From Zarea fungicola (Eukaryota; Ascomycota; Sordariomycetes; Hypocreales; Cordycipitaceae): a stretch of 64,000 nt of DNA. The stretch covers positions 90,521 to 154,520 of the forward strand of contig FWCC01000363.1 in the NCBI GenBank assembly GCA_900169235.1. Direction: 5' to 3'. A program made the translations under genes and the position numbers. Under the pieces are notes generated by a model. The model was given only the letters and a program-made list of their open reading frames with translations. It had not been told where the DNA came from and did no database searches. How positions within the stretch are numbered: position 1 is the first letter of the stretch; every line of letters starts with the position of its first letter. Of the stretch, positions 22,245 through 34,100 are shown piece by piece.

Positions 22245-24382
22245 ATGGCTCCTGCTCCTCGGCGCAGAAATTTAATTAGTCACCGCCGCCGGGTCGAGGA
22301 TGAGGTTGACGATAACGGCCATACCAACGGGCACGAGGTTGATGACGACTCCCTAACGGATGGCACCATAGGCACTGATGATCGAGATGCCGGTGCCGAC
22401 AGCGATACAAGCAACGTCGACGAGGCGTCACCCACCTCTGGTGCTGCACAGCATACATCCAACGGCTCCGCCAAGCACAGTAATAACCGCCGGTCCAGGC
22501 AAAAGCCCGCCCCTGCCGCTGCCAGCATGCTTGTGCCAATGCCCGATAAACCATCCGACGGTCAGAAACAGCTGGAGCCAACTCCAGCAGAGGCCAATGA
22601 TGGTGTGCCGTCGCCGCCTAGATCCCCCTCGGCCCCTGTCATTGTCAGCTCTTCCTCGGCCATGAATCCTGTGGCACATGATGCAAATGCACGACGACGG
22701 AACGAAAATGATGATTACAAACGCCGTCGAGACCAAGACCCTGCGTTTGTCCCCAATAGAGGCGCATTCTTCATGCACGACTCACGGCAAGCTGCTGTAC
22801 CCCCAGGTAGCGCCTTGCGTCCTTTTGGACGAGGACGAGGCCGAGGTGGCCGTGGTGGCTATGTTGGCAATAATTATGGCCGTATCCAGTACGTATAAAC
22901 CCCGGTCCCAACTCAGTTGTATGTACATGTATGTCGTCTCCAGCTGCTGACTGCCTGCAACCCAGCTCCATGTATCAGCCAACTGATCCCACCACACAAA
23001 TGCCCTGGACGCATGATATGCATGATAATTTCTCACATGTTCATTATCGGCGGCCACGCCAGATGGTTGAGGAGGAAGGCCCGCCAAATGGAAACGGCTA
23101 TATCCCGACGTGCAGGGAAAGCGACACCCCAATTAATCGGACACTGTCGACCGAAAGGCACGTTGGGAATGCCCAAGTTCGTGTCTATTTGCCTGGCATG
23201 AAGGATGCCATAGCATTCCCCGGAATGCCCGTTAAGCAGTATACGAAGCTTCCTGACCACCGTCCTCCACTGCGCAGAGACAAGCCTGTGCGGATTTCAC
23301 TCCCTGAACGCGCTCCAAGATATGTCTATCCAGCAAATGACCGATCCTTTACGTTCATCCCCAGGGCCCTTCGACCAAACCAGCAGCAACGTATCCGGGG
23401 CAAGCCGAGATCAAACTTTGGCTCTGTAAGCGGGTTCTCCCGCCGAACCAGCATCTTCGGCGGCAGCTACTACGACAGCATGTACTCGCCCAGTGTAAAC
23501 CTCAGCCGACGCTCCTCTATTGTCCATGACCGCGAATTCATGTTTTCGCCTACCGGATCTACCATTTCTCGAGCGCCTCATCTAGTCGACAACAGACCAG
23601 TGGTCCGTCTCCCTCCTGCTCCCCGCATGGATATGATGGTACCAAACGTTGGTGCGCAATTTGGCCCCACTGCTGCTGCCAGTGACATCCCACCCAGTGG
23701 GATTGAGGGACCACAGGTAGATGGACAACCAACTGCATTGCTTCCCATGCACCAGCCGCGGCCGCAAAAGAATATTTCCGTAGCACACCTTGTGTCACCT
23801 ATAGTTGCACCTGGCGGTCAGCCCTTCCAACAAGCCTTCCATCAGCAGGTGCCTGTTCAGGCTACTGGCGGCTACCAGCGCGATGGCCACTCACGGAGAC
23901 AGTCGTACTCTCAACGAGTGTCTGGCACGCCGTTGTCGCATATTCCAGAGAGATCTGTACACGCAGCACAGTTCAACCCTGCCGCTTATCCACATCAAGG
24001 CTACTACCAGGGCCAGCAGCCGCAGCACCACCCGCAAGGCTACTACTACCAAGGCACTTACCCATTGACCGGCCCGTCAAGTAGCTACCCCTCGAACGCA
24101 CCTAGCCCCATGGCTAGCAACTATGCCATGCAAGCTCAAATTGATCAATCCGCGACAAATGCAGGTGGACACTCTGGCTCAAGCAATCTCGTTGCCCAGG
24201 AAGTAAATGGCATGGTCTACTACTATGATCCGTCACAAATGCAGCCGCCGACGACTTTTCCGTCTTACTCAGGTACTCATGGATACCCTCCAGGTTCCAT
24301 GGGTATGCATGGCATGATGACGCCAAGTCCTGATACGTTTTATTATCAGCAGACTGGGCCAGGCATGGGGTATTATACCTGA
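22245..24382 (+). CDS. Btz (CASC3/Barentsz)-domain protein
   Basis: Barentsz/CASC3 proteins bind eIF4AIII in the exon-junction complex. Exons are 22245..22888 and 22966..24382, with a 77-nt GTACGT...CCCAG intron, giving 686 aa. The Btz region is split by the intron: before it, RDQDPAFVPNRGAFFMHD and an RGRGRGG stretch; after it, MPWTHDMHD, the Trp-x-His-Asp part of the domain. The N-terminus (1-140) is an acidic, Ser/Pro-rich disordered region. After the Btz core come conserved PRYVYPANDRSFTFIPRALRP and RRSS motifs, then a long Gln/Pro/Tyr-rich tail (YYQGQQPQHHPQGYYYQG) of the kind found in RNA-granule proteins. The assignment rests on the Btz signature only; EJC membership is inferred. Confidence 0.8.
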
Positions 24383-26134
24383 AGAGTGGATCTTCCCGCG
24401 CGATAGCAGTGTGAAGCAGCCGGAATAGATCTTCACTTTCCCTATACCCTCATTGTTATATTTTATTGAATTGATCTCTTTCTTTTAAGGTCTGCAATCA
24501 TCAATTCGTTGGACGTCGTTTTCTCTTGATTTACCGGAGTTGGCCGGCTAAAACCGAAACCCATGGGAGTTGTACTTGGCAACGGGGCAAAAAGTAACAT
24601 GCGCCAGCCTGTCTTTTTTCTTTCTCTTATACCACTGGCGTTGATTGTTGGCTTTCCTTGCATATTTTACTCTCTTTTCGTCCCCCTGCCACCTTTTCTT
24701 ATTTTCACATCAGCCCGTTGCTCGTTTGTTTTGGAGCTTGCGGGCTGCTTTGCTGCGGGACAGCTCCGCTTAATCCCTGCCGATTGGATTTATTTCTTGT
24801 TCACAGCCTTCTAGCCTTTCTTTTTAAGTCTTTTTCTCCTTTGTTTTTCTATTTCTGCCTGGACTGGGATAATAACGGCCCCAGACATGCCATGTGTTTA
24901 TCAGCTGTGCTTGAGGGCAGAATCAGCGACGCGGTGGAACTGTCCTCTATTTTACTGGCCCTCGTTTTCTTATGAGTGGTTTTCTTGATTGATAGTGTAG
25001 ATGATGAGATACCAGGACCCGGGACTTGTGTATGGCGATGCCCTGTTTTGTCAGGTTAAAGTACTGGACGCGTCTTTTGTAACGCCAACGTCTCATTGCT
25101 TCCTTTGCTCGCGTTTCTCTTTTGATATTGCCGGGAAGCTATTTTCATGATAGCGGTGTTGGCGGTGTTTATGTGATCGATTATCTTTATATTTTATCTT
25201 TATTTCACCAGGGAGTCAAAAAGAAGGGTTATCTTTACGACTTTGCTTCACCTCATGGAAAACAATGCAATCATTTACAACCCAGTCACTGGCTGAGCAC
25301 TTTAAGTTATTTAAAGGGTAGTGAAGAGAGGGACAGGGCCGAAGTAGAAGCTCGCCTCTTTGCCTCGTGTAGATGGGGCTACGTTACTTGGATAGCGCAG
25401 AATGGTGCGGGCCTATCTCTAACGCAATGCTAAATTTCTCGTTGCCGGAGAATTACTACCCAAGTGTGAAATACGGTCATTGCGCAGTGGAAGGTCAAAT
25501 AGCAATCCAGATAAGACTAATTGCCATCACTAGCCCAAGGTTTGAGGTGGCCTATGCAAGCTAGCCCTCAATGATCTCACATTGTAACATTCCAAATTGA
25601 GGCGACGCAACAGATATAACAGGCACCAAAGCGGATATATTTGCACCTTAATTTCACCATGATTTCGCTCGCAACTGCAGCCCAGGGTTCAGTCATAGCA
25701 TACAGCCTCTTATGCATGTTCCACAGCAGAAGTGTTCAAACTCGACAGCCGTTGAGCGCTGACTTGCGGGTTGGATTCGAGGACCTGGAGATGGATTCGT
25801 TTAAGCCCTAAAATTTATCCATACAAGTCTAGGTGAACCTCAATTGCTCGCCATGGTAAAATCTACAGTGCTACAGCTTGGTGCAGTGACGCATTCAGTT
25901 AGTCAGGACAGTGGCGAGTAGACCTTGATGCACTCTATCGCACTGTACGTCGCTTGATCGGGTGGTGGAACCAGGTCCACATGAATAGTACCAAATGTAA
26001 TCGTTGCACTGATACAGGCCACCATGAATCATTCACGACCGTACTCTTGCCACCACCGCAAAGGACACAGGGTTAATAAAATGCTGACTTTGGAAATTGA
26101 TTATAAAAGGTACTGGTCTAAAAGTAATACGTAT

Positions 26135-26593
26135 TCAGCCTTGGTTTAACTTTGGTGGCTGATGCTTCATTCGTTGCCTCCAAATACTTGTCTGCCGACC
26201 ACATCCATCATAACCGGGTGCCTCATCCGCGGTGCCGGGTCCTAAGAGGCGACCCAGTAGTTTGACGATACACAGGGCCAGGCTCCCAGCGACTATGGAG
26301 GCAATAAAAAGCCTGCCACTCACAAGCACCAATCTCCAGGCGGGCTTATCCACCCCCACACATTTCGCCTCATTGCGTCCCTCTCTAGCTGCCTGGGAGA
26401 GGGCGCTAGGCCACTTGTGAATTGCGTTACGTAGTTCTGTAATAAATGAACAATAGCAATGCAGAAGAAGTAGAGCCAGGAAGGGGTGTCTTGTCGTAAA
26501 TATCGCCTCCTCTTGTGGGCGAAAAGGAAACCCGTCTTCTCCGGATCCCGTACTCGACGCTTGCATGTTCGGCTTCAGGTGATGCATTGTCAT
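26135..26593 (-). CDS. Unsupported ORF, 152 aa, two hydrophobic segments
   Basis: I recognise no family. The ATG is at 26591-26593 and the frame is open for 152 codons. Two hydrophobic stretches (HPFLALLLLHCYC and LFIASIVAGSLALCIVKLL) could be membrane helices. No promoter evidence was found and the ORF lies in the upstream region of another gene, so chance is at least as likely. Confidence 0.2.
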   Translation of the reverse strand: MTMHHLKPNMQASSTGSGEDGFPFRPQEEAIFTTRHPFLALLLLHCYCSFITELRNAIHKWPSALSQAAREGRNEAKCVGVDKPAWRLVLVSGRLFIASIVAGSLALCIVKLLGRLLGPGTADEAPGYDGCGRQTSIWRQRMKHQPPKLNQG

Positions 26594-27162
26594 GTCCTTA
26601 CCTGCTGCAATAGGCTAGGATTGGCCAGGGTTCAGTTGAGTTGGCCCATACAGCGCCCTCTGCGCCCCTCCCAGCAACCGATGATGCCACCCCAGGCAGC
26701 ACGCTTTGGTGTAACACGCAGCTCATGCTTGCCTGATAAACTCAGCAGGTGCGCGTGCGCAGCACGGTTCACGGCCACTGGGGTATCACTGTAGTACAGC
26801 CTACCTATTTTCATATTTTCAGGTGGCACCTTGGTGTTTTATTGGGTTGTGTTGCTCCCAGACCTAGCCACACGCCCGCAACGCCCCAGACTCTAGACTC
26901 TGGGCCACACAGCCCGCTAATAAAGGCAGGTAGTTGCTTCTGTAATCCTTCTCCTCTTTTCTGCCTCCGCCCCCCAAGCTTTCCCTCTTCTCTCCGTCCT
27001 CTCTCCAGCACCGTCTGTTACCTTCATCCATCGACTGATTATCGAGCGCTGCCGAACAGCGATTTGAGCTTGTAACATCTTTACACAAATCCATTTACTC
27101 TATTTCTCCCCTTTCCGCCCCCGCCATCGCCTAGTTGCCGTTGTCACAGTGGGAAAGCACCA

Positions 27163-27177
27163 CGTCAGTAGCTGACG
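27163..27177. promoter_or_regulatory. Perfect 15-bp inverted repeat just before a TATA box
   Basis: CGTCAG-TAG-CTGACG ends 7 bp before TATATATAA. Each half contains TGACG, the half-site of CREB/ATF-type bZIP factors. Symmetry and position suggest a dimeric regulator of the NBR1-like gene. The binding protein is not identified. Confidence 0.4.
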
Positions 27178-27184
27178 CACACCG

Positions 27185-27193
27185 TATATATAA
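27185..27193 (+). promoter_or_regulatory. TATA box (TATATATAA)
   Basis: It lies 144 bp before the ATG of the NBR1-like gene at 27337 and directly follows an inverted repeat, consistent with a regulated TATA-type promoter. Confidence 0.55.
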
Positions 27194-27336
27194 ACTGCTT
27201 TCGTAAGTCGTCGGCCTGCATCACTGCATCAAGCTGGCAACCACAGCACTGCTACCTGACCTGGCTGCTATCAACAGCTCCGATATCCTGAACAGCAAGC
27301 TGACACACTGTCGGGTTTAGACAACTCATTGACATC

Positions 27337-29972
27337 ATGTCGGCCCCTCATGTAGGCCCGGATGCTATGGTCACCGTCAAGGTGACATACGATGGTACCA
27401 CTCGCCGAGTCAAGATGCTTCTTCGTGAGATGGTCCCCGGAGTTCTTGAAGAGCAAGTATGTTTTTACCCACGCCTGAGTCTCTCCGGATAACCTGTACC
27501 GGATTTTGTACCTCAACCGTCACTCTCGTCAATCTCGGACTAACCTCAGCTAGATCCGAGCCTTTCTACATATTCCTGCCGACCGCCAGGCCATGATTGA
27601 GAGATACTCCGACTCAGCCGCAGCCTTTGTTCTCCTAGACTCATCAAATATGCCAGTGTACAAGCAACTATACCGTGCAGCGAAGGCCAAGTCCAAGCTC
27701 AAGCTTCGTGTGACTCTGCTTGACCAAGAATCCAAAACGGCCCCTAAGCCTGTTTCCATCGAGGACGTGGCCGACGTTATCACCGCTGCCGAAGAACCCA
27801 ATGTACCGCAGTCTGCATCACAATCTCAAACCAGCCTCCCTCTACAAACTGCTGGCCCAAGCATGACCAAGCAATATAACAGCCAGCTCCTCGCCAAGGC
27901 CGCCAGCATCGTCACTGAGCGCGAGGAACTGCGCAAGGACTTTGAGAGCCGCCTCAGCTGCCTGATGAGCCGACAATCTCTAAACTCGCCGAGCTCCACC
28001 GAACTTGACCTGGCGCCCAAGCATCAGCTTACAACAGCCATTTATGCAGTGTCCTGCAATAGCTGCGAGACGAGCATCCCCGATTTTCACTATCACTGCT
28101 CCACTTGCGATGACGGTGATTTTGATCTATGCCAATCCTGCATTGACCAGGGTATCACATGCTACAGTGATAACCACTGGCTAATTAAGCGGACTATTGT
28201 TGACGGCACCATTGTCAAGAGCAGTACCGAAAAGCTCTCGCCCAAACCCAAGCCCAAGGCTGTCATGGAGGAGCCGAAGATTATGCCAGCCCAGTACCCC
28301 AACTGCGTTCTTCCCGCTGTCCAGCCTCCTACAACTGCCTGGGCACCGTTTGGACCTGTACGCACTTGCAATACCTGCCTGCATGGTATGTTTTCAACGC
28401 CCTATTTGGATCCAATGACTCGACTAACAAACTCTAGAACTACCCGAGGCCCATTTCCTCGAATGCGAGACTTGTGAAGACTTTGATCTTTGCCAGTCAT
28501 GCTTCTCCGCAGACTCTCATGGTCACCACCCAATGCATGCTTTCACCCCCGCCGTTGCAGGCACTCCTCTCCCTGACCACATCACTGTCAAACTTGCGCC
28601 AGGCAGGAACAAGATGCACTTGGCTATCTGCGATGGTTGTGACAAGAACATCACGGGTATTCGCCACAAATGCCTTGATTGCCCTGATTGGGACTATTGC
28701 GCCGACTGTGTGGCCAACGCTGGGTTTATCCATCCTAACCATCGCTTTGCTCCTCTCTACGAGCCTCTCGCCCAGGTCCACTCTTGCCTTGCTCTTCAGC
28801 CAATGCACATGGGCATTTGCTGTGATGGTCCGCTTTGCAGATCTTCCTCTGGATGGCCAGCATACATCAGAGGTATCCGCTACAAGTGTGCAGTTTGCCA
28901 TGACCTCGACTTTTGTGCCAACTGTGAGGCCAGCCCCGCCAATGACCACAACAAGACGCACCCCCTCATCAAGTTCAAGACTCCCGTTCGCCATGTTAGC
29001 GTCACTACTACTGGAGAGCACCAGGATGGCAGACAGCTTCGGACCATGGGTGACCGATTTGAGACTCATTCCCAGCCGGCCCCTAGCGCCAACTCTGTTA
29101 ATGCCGTTCAAACTGTCGTTGATGTGAAACCTGAAGAGCCAGAGATTCCTGCTGTCAACGAGACTATCAAGAGTGAGGTAAGGAAGGAGTTACCTGCTGC
29201 GCAGCTTGACGTGACTCCTTGCGCTACTGAAGAGACTGAGAAGATTATCAAAGAAGATGAGCTCAAGGCCGTTTTTGTTCGTGAGAGCGTCTCTGATGGC
29301 ACCATCTTTGGCCTGAACCATGTATTTGAGCAAACCTGGACGCTCCGCAATGAGGGAACTGTTTCTTGGCCCGCCGGCTGTGTCGTCAAGTTTTGTGGTG
29401 GCGATTACATGGGTCATGTCGACTCTACTCATCCTACCGGCATTTCTGATCTTGTATCTGCCTCCCAGTCCACCGTCTGCTATTCCCAGCTTGCCCCTGG
29501 CCAGGAGTTCCAGTTCACTGTGCTCCTGCGCACTCCTGCCCGCGCCGGCAAGTTCATTTCGTACTGGCGTCTCACTACTGAGGATGGCTTCCGCTTTGGC
29601 GAGCGCCTGTGGTGCGAAGTCAATGCGCGTGCCGTCAAGGCTTCCCCTCCTCCTCCCATCTTTGAGGAGGAAGAGCAGAAAAAGGAGCAGCCGATTGAAG
29701 GGGCCGAGGAATCGCAAGCCAGCAGCACCATGATCTTCCCGAAGCTGGAGAAGGAGTCTCCTAGCGCCAGCGTCCATGAAGAAGTGAAGTATGCGTCGGA
29801 TTCTCCAGCCGCCCCCGAGCTTCCTAGCCTTGCCGGCAGTCCAGTCTCAAAGCCGTACGCCGACTGGGATGGCTCTGATGACGGCTTCATGACAGATGAG
29901 GAGTACGACATTCTTGATGCCTCGGATGAGGAGTACCTCGAAGAGCAGCACCGGAAGATGATGAAGGAATAA
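27337..29972 (+). CDS. NBR1: NBR1-like selective autophagy receptor: PB1-like, four ZZ fingers, FW domain, C-terminal LIR
   Basis: Fungal Nbr1 proteins link cargo such as vacuolar hydrolases to Atg8. Exons are 27337..27456, 27554..28385 and 28438..29972 (introns 97 and 52 nt), giving 828 aa. Residues ~10-105 form a PB1-like domain without a clear acidic OPCA motif. Four ZZ-type zinc fingers follow at about 200-255, 308-355, 380-425 and 440-500, each with paired CxxC-type ligands; the fourth is longer. The FW (NBR1) Ig-like domain is at about 590-715, with WTLRNEGTVSWPAGC and the closing ERLWCEV. Near the C-terminus E-E-Y807-D-I-L810 in an acidic context fits a LIR for Atg8 binding. Both introns give uninterrupted domain sequence (LEEQ-IRAF; CLH-ELPEAHF). 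Cargo is unknown. Confidence 0.92.
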
Positions 29973-31159
29973 GTAGTAGCCAATGGGCAACACTTGGCTG
30001 GTGTTTACGGGGAACCGGGATTTTTATTTGTAATTTGGAATTGTGGACTATGCAGCGCCACTGTACTTTTTCTAACGTTTTTTTTGTTTTGTTTTTTTAG
30101 TGAATCTTTCTTTGGCCTTGATGAAATATTTCCGACCTCCTTGTCCTGAGGAGCAATAATGCCTGAATTTGACGGGTTGTGCTACAGGATGTCATTCTTT
30201 TGCTATCTACATTTTAAGTTTAGGACACAAATTGACAAGCAGAGTTATCATGAGGTACGAATGTTGCAAAGTGACTTGGATCAAACTGCCAGTGACGCAT
30301 ACAGCACTCGGTACGGGGTATATCAATAGTCAAGTTAGTAGTCCTGGCCAGGTTTCCAACATGCACTGATTTGTAGGGCTTGGTTTGACATTGTAACTCT
30401 ACAGAGCCCTAGTAGTGGTATACTCGCTCGAGTACCCGTGCAACGCACAATTGCAAAAGAAAAAAAAAAGACTAATCCATTTCAGTTTTACATGGCATCT
30501 AGAATTTCTTTTTCTAGTAGCCTACTCTTCAGCTGCCTGTTGCTTTCACATTTTGGCGTCTGAATGGGGCAAATTCTGCCTGAGGCCACCATATTTCTCT
30601 TCAGAGTGTGGGTCCGCTTGCTGCACTCCGTTCTAGGCAATCGATTGGCTGCTGGATAGTGACTGGCTGCTGTCTCTGGCTGGCCCCCGTGTTGTGGCTT
30701 TTTTTTTTTGCCCAGCAGCGCTCTCAGATGAACCACCTCTGTGTGCATCCGTCTCCCACAAACACGAAACAACTCATCCTCCCCCATCCCTGTGCTTCGG
30801 GACTTCTTCATCCACAAGGGCCAACCGATCTCATGCATCGATCCCTGTAGCACAGGCTTCTTCTGCTGCATAAACAAGAATCTTTGCTCTTGTCTCCTGG
30901 TGTGTGCCGCGTTGTGGCAAGCGTCTTATTTGCTTGCCCTTTGCCCCTTTGGCGCAGTCGCAGTGTAGTCTGGCAGCGTTTTTAGCACCCGTGAAGGCAG
31001 GACGCGACAATAACGGAAACTTGCACTTGTGCAACGCATCCATTCATCGAATCCTGTTTTCCGTCCTTGTCCTGCTTGCGATTTTGTTTTCTTTCCTGTT
31101 TCCCTATTCAAAATACTCTTCACCTTTCTTTGGCATTCGCCGCACGCGCCCTTTACATC
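29973..31159. other. Intergenic between NBR1-like and NUP2 genes
   Basis: The 1.2 kb include a T-rich 3' end of the NBR1-like gene and a C/T-rich leader of NUP2. Short A and T runs (30460-30470, 30700-30710) are seen. No gene is recognised. Confidence 0.55.
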
Positions 31160-34100
31160 ATGGTCACTTTCGCCTTGGACGACGATGGCGGCCCTGCCAC
31201 AAATGGCACGCCAAGAGCCCGCCCTCCGCTGCCGTTCGCGAAACGAACCTTTGGTGCCTCCCCATTCAGCAAGGGGCCGTCAAAGCACCTTGGTACGCCA
31301 CAGTCCGTGCCGCGCAAGTTTCTGTCGACGCATAACGAAAACGCTTCGTCTCTGAACAGGAACACCATCGCCACAGCTCGAAACATTTTTCAGGCCTCGG
31401 CTATCTCAGAAAGCCCCCCCTCAGGCATGTTCTCGCCGAACCTTCCACAGAGCGCCATGAAGAGGGTCTTTGCCCCAGGCGCAACCCCCGAGCCATCGAG
31501 AGTCTACAGAGAATCTACGGCCAGCGCCGCACCCCGCGGCATGGCGGCAAAGACCACAGATAAAGAGCTGTTTCAAATGCGCATCTCGTCGCCGCCGAGG
31601 GAGCTCAGCGGTGAAGTCCTCGCTCAAAAGGTGCCCAAAGATTGGAACTCAAAGGGCTCCATCTACGCCGACCAGTTTCTCAGTCATCTGTGCCCGCCAG
31701 ATCTTGACGAGGAGCAGCGCAGGCAGTTCTTCTGCATCCTAGATCTCCGCCGTCTAAAATATGCAGCCAACGAGATCTTTGCGCGTAAAGACTGGAAGCT
31801 CAATGTCATCAACTTTGCCAAGGAGTTTGAGAAGAGCAGGAGTATCATCCTCCTTCGATATGGCCTCTACGAGTTTCAAAACATCAAGCCTTCGAAAGAT
31901 GTTCTCAAAAGATGGCGACGCGAGCACGGCCTACCCGAGCCCGAGGATGAGGAAGAACCCGCGGCCGCTGCTACGCCTTCCAAGTCTGTGCCCTCAAAGA
32001 AGCGAAAAGCTGACGATGACCTCACCAAAGATACCACCGGCGTTGCTGTCCAGGGCGTAGGCAAGCGACAGACTACTGACAAGGTTGGTCAGGAAGAGCC
32101 GGCTTCCATCGCCACGCCACAACCCGCTGGCAAGAATAAACGCAAGGCCTCCACTGGCGAGGAGGACCAGCCGTTGAAGCGATCAACACCATCCGCAACG
32201 AAGGCTCTCTTTGAAAAGATCACCAACAAGCCTGCTGAAGCTGCTACGTCCAAACCCACTCTTTTCGGCAACAAACCAGCTGCTGGTGGGCTTGCCCGAT
32301 CTGTGTTTACCAACTTGAAGGCCGCTGCGGGACAAGCTCCCCCTTCCGCTACACCCACCGGAAGCAGCAACATTTTTGGTTATTTGTCTGATGCCAGCTC
32401 TGCCAAGAACAGCGGAGCTGATGCTGATGCTGAAAGCGACTCTGAATCCGACTCCGATGAGAGCCCCGGCGCTGGCGAGAGTGGAGTGCCAAGTGAGGAA
32501 GCCAGTGCAGTCGAAGATGCCCCAGCTTCTGCAGTGGCGGCAAACTCGACGCGCGAAAGCACTCCCGGGCGCAGCCTGTTTGAGCGTTTGACCAAGGGCA
32601 GCGATGGTGAGCCTGTCCGTGCCGCGGAGAGCACGCCGTCTCCCTCTGACATGGCAGCACAAGCCGACAAAACCTGGAACCCTAGCAACACGCCGCTCAA
32701 GTTTGCACCATCAGCAACGCAAGCTGGCAACCTGTTTGGTGCCTCGCAGGCACCAAACACCTCCAACCCATTCGGAGCGAAGCCCGCAGCTAGCTCGAAC
32801 CTGTTCGGTGCTTCTAAAGTATCCGATTCTACCGACAGGCCAGCGACACCTGCTTCGGTCTCAGACTTGTTCAGTGCCCCTAAGCCATCTGACTCTGCTC
32901 AGAAGTCGACACTGCCTGCAACTACCTCGAGCTTGTTCGGTGCCCAAAAGGTATCTGAATCTACCGAGAAGTCTGCATCACCTGCTTTCGGAGCCAGTGG
33001 CATTTTTGCTCCCAAGAGTACTGCATCACCCAACATCTTCGGCGTTGCCAAGCCGCCCTCTGATAAACCTGCTGCGGACGCTGCCAATGATGGCGGCGAG
33101 TCTGACAAGGAGAACGACTCGCAGCTAGCAAAGAAGCCAGGGTTTGAGTTTAAGCCCTCTGAAAGCAGCAGCACGAGCGGTCTATTCTCTGGCAAGCCTA
33201 CTACAACAAGTGGTGAGACACCCGCTGAACCAGCCAAGCCAACCTCTGAGTCACCTGCTGGCTTGTTTGGGGTTTCTACCAAACCCGCTGCATCCGCCTT
33301 GTTCGGCAGCACCACGAAAACTAGCGCGCCTACACCCGTTGCACAGTCATCGACTCTGTTCGGTGCTAAACCTACCGAGCCAGCTAAGCCTGTACCGGAT
33401 ACACCTGCAGGAACGTCTGGGTCTCTGTTTGGTGCCCAAAGTGCAGCCGCTACTGCGAACCTCTTCGGTGGTGCGCCTGCAGCTGCTTCTAAGCCGTTGT
33501 TCGGTGCCACTGCTCCAAAAGCTGAGGTACCAGCTGCTGCACCAATATTTAGCTTCGGAGGCAACTCGACTTCGGCTTCGCAACCTGCAGCTGAGAAGCC
33601 TCTTTTCGCTCCCAAATCACCGCCTGCCAAGACTGAATCTGGTGCCCTGTTTGGAAGCCCTATGAAGCAAGACGAACAGTCTCCTGCGAAGAAGATTTTC
33701 AGTGGTGGTTCGACATCGGCGCCTGGCTCTTTCACCTTCGGCGCCGCTAGTGCGGTACCGTCTGTAAATCTGTTTGGCGGTGCCGTTGGCAATAACACTG
33801 CCAGCGGCAACACAACTGTTTCCTTTGGGGCGACGCCCGCCGTGCCTCCAGCCGCTAACAATGGATCGTCCAGCTTTGGTTTCAGCTTTGGGGCTGGCAG
33901 CAGCAGTGCCGGGACGAGCTTCAACAATCCATTCTCCAGCGGCAACAATGCTGCGACCGCATCTAACGGCGGCACTCCATTTAACTTTGGCGGTGCTGCA
34001 CCAGCTGCATCGGGATCTTCGGCGACTTTCCAGTTTGGCGGCTCTGCTCCTAATGGAGGAGGATCCTTGTTTGGAGGCAGTAACCAGGCTTCTAGCAGCT

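Larger units (their letters stand above)
24383..27336. other. Intergenic, 3.0 kb, upstream of the NBR1-like gene
   Basis: The first ~0.8 kb is T-rich and probably holds a 3' UTR of the Btz gene. No recognisable gene follows. A minus-strand ATG frame of 152 codons (26135-26593) is listed separately. From about 26940 the sequence becomes C/T-rich and leads to the NBR1 core promoter. Confidence 0.5.

Noticed and set aside
24563..24975. Short frames rich in Phe and Leu after the Btz gene
   Set aside because: They result from a T-rich 3' UTR, which always translates into hydrophobic residues. No promoter or family evidence.
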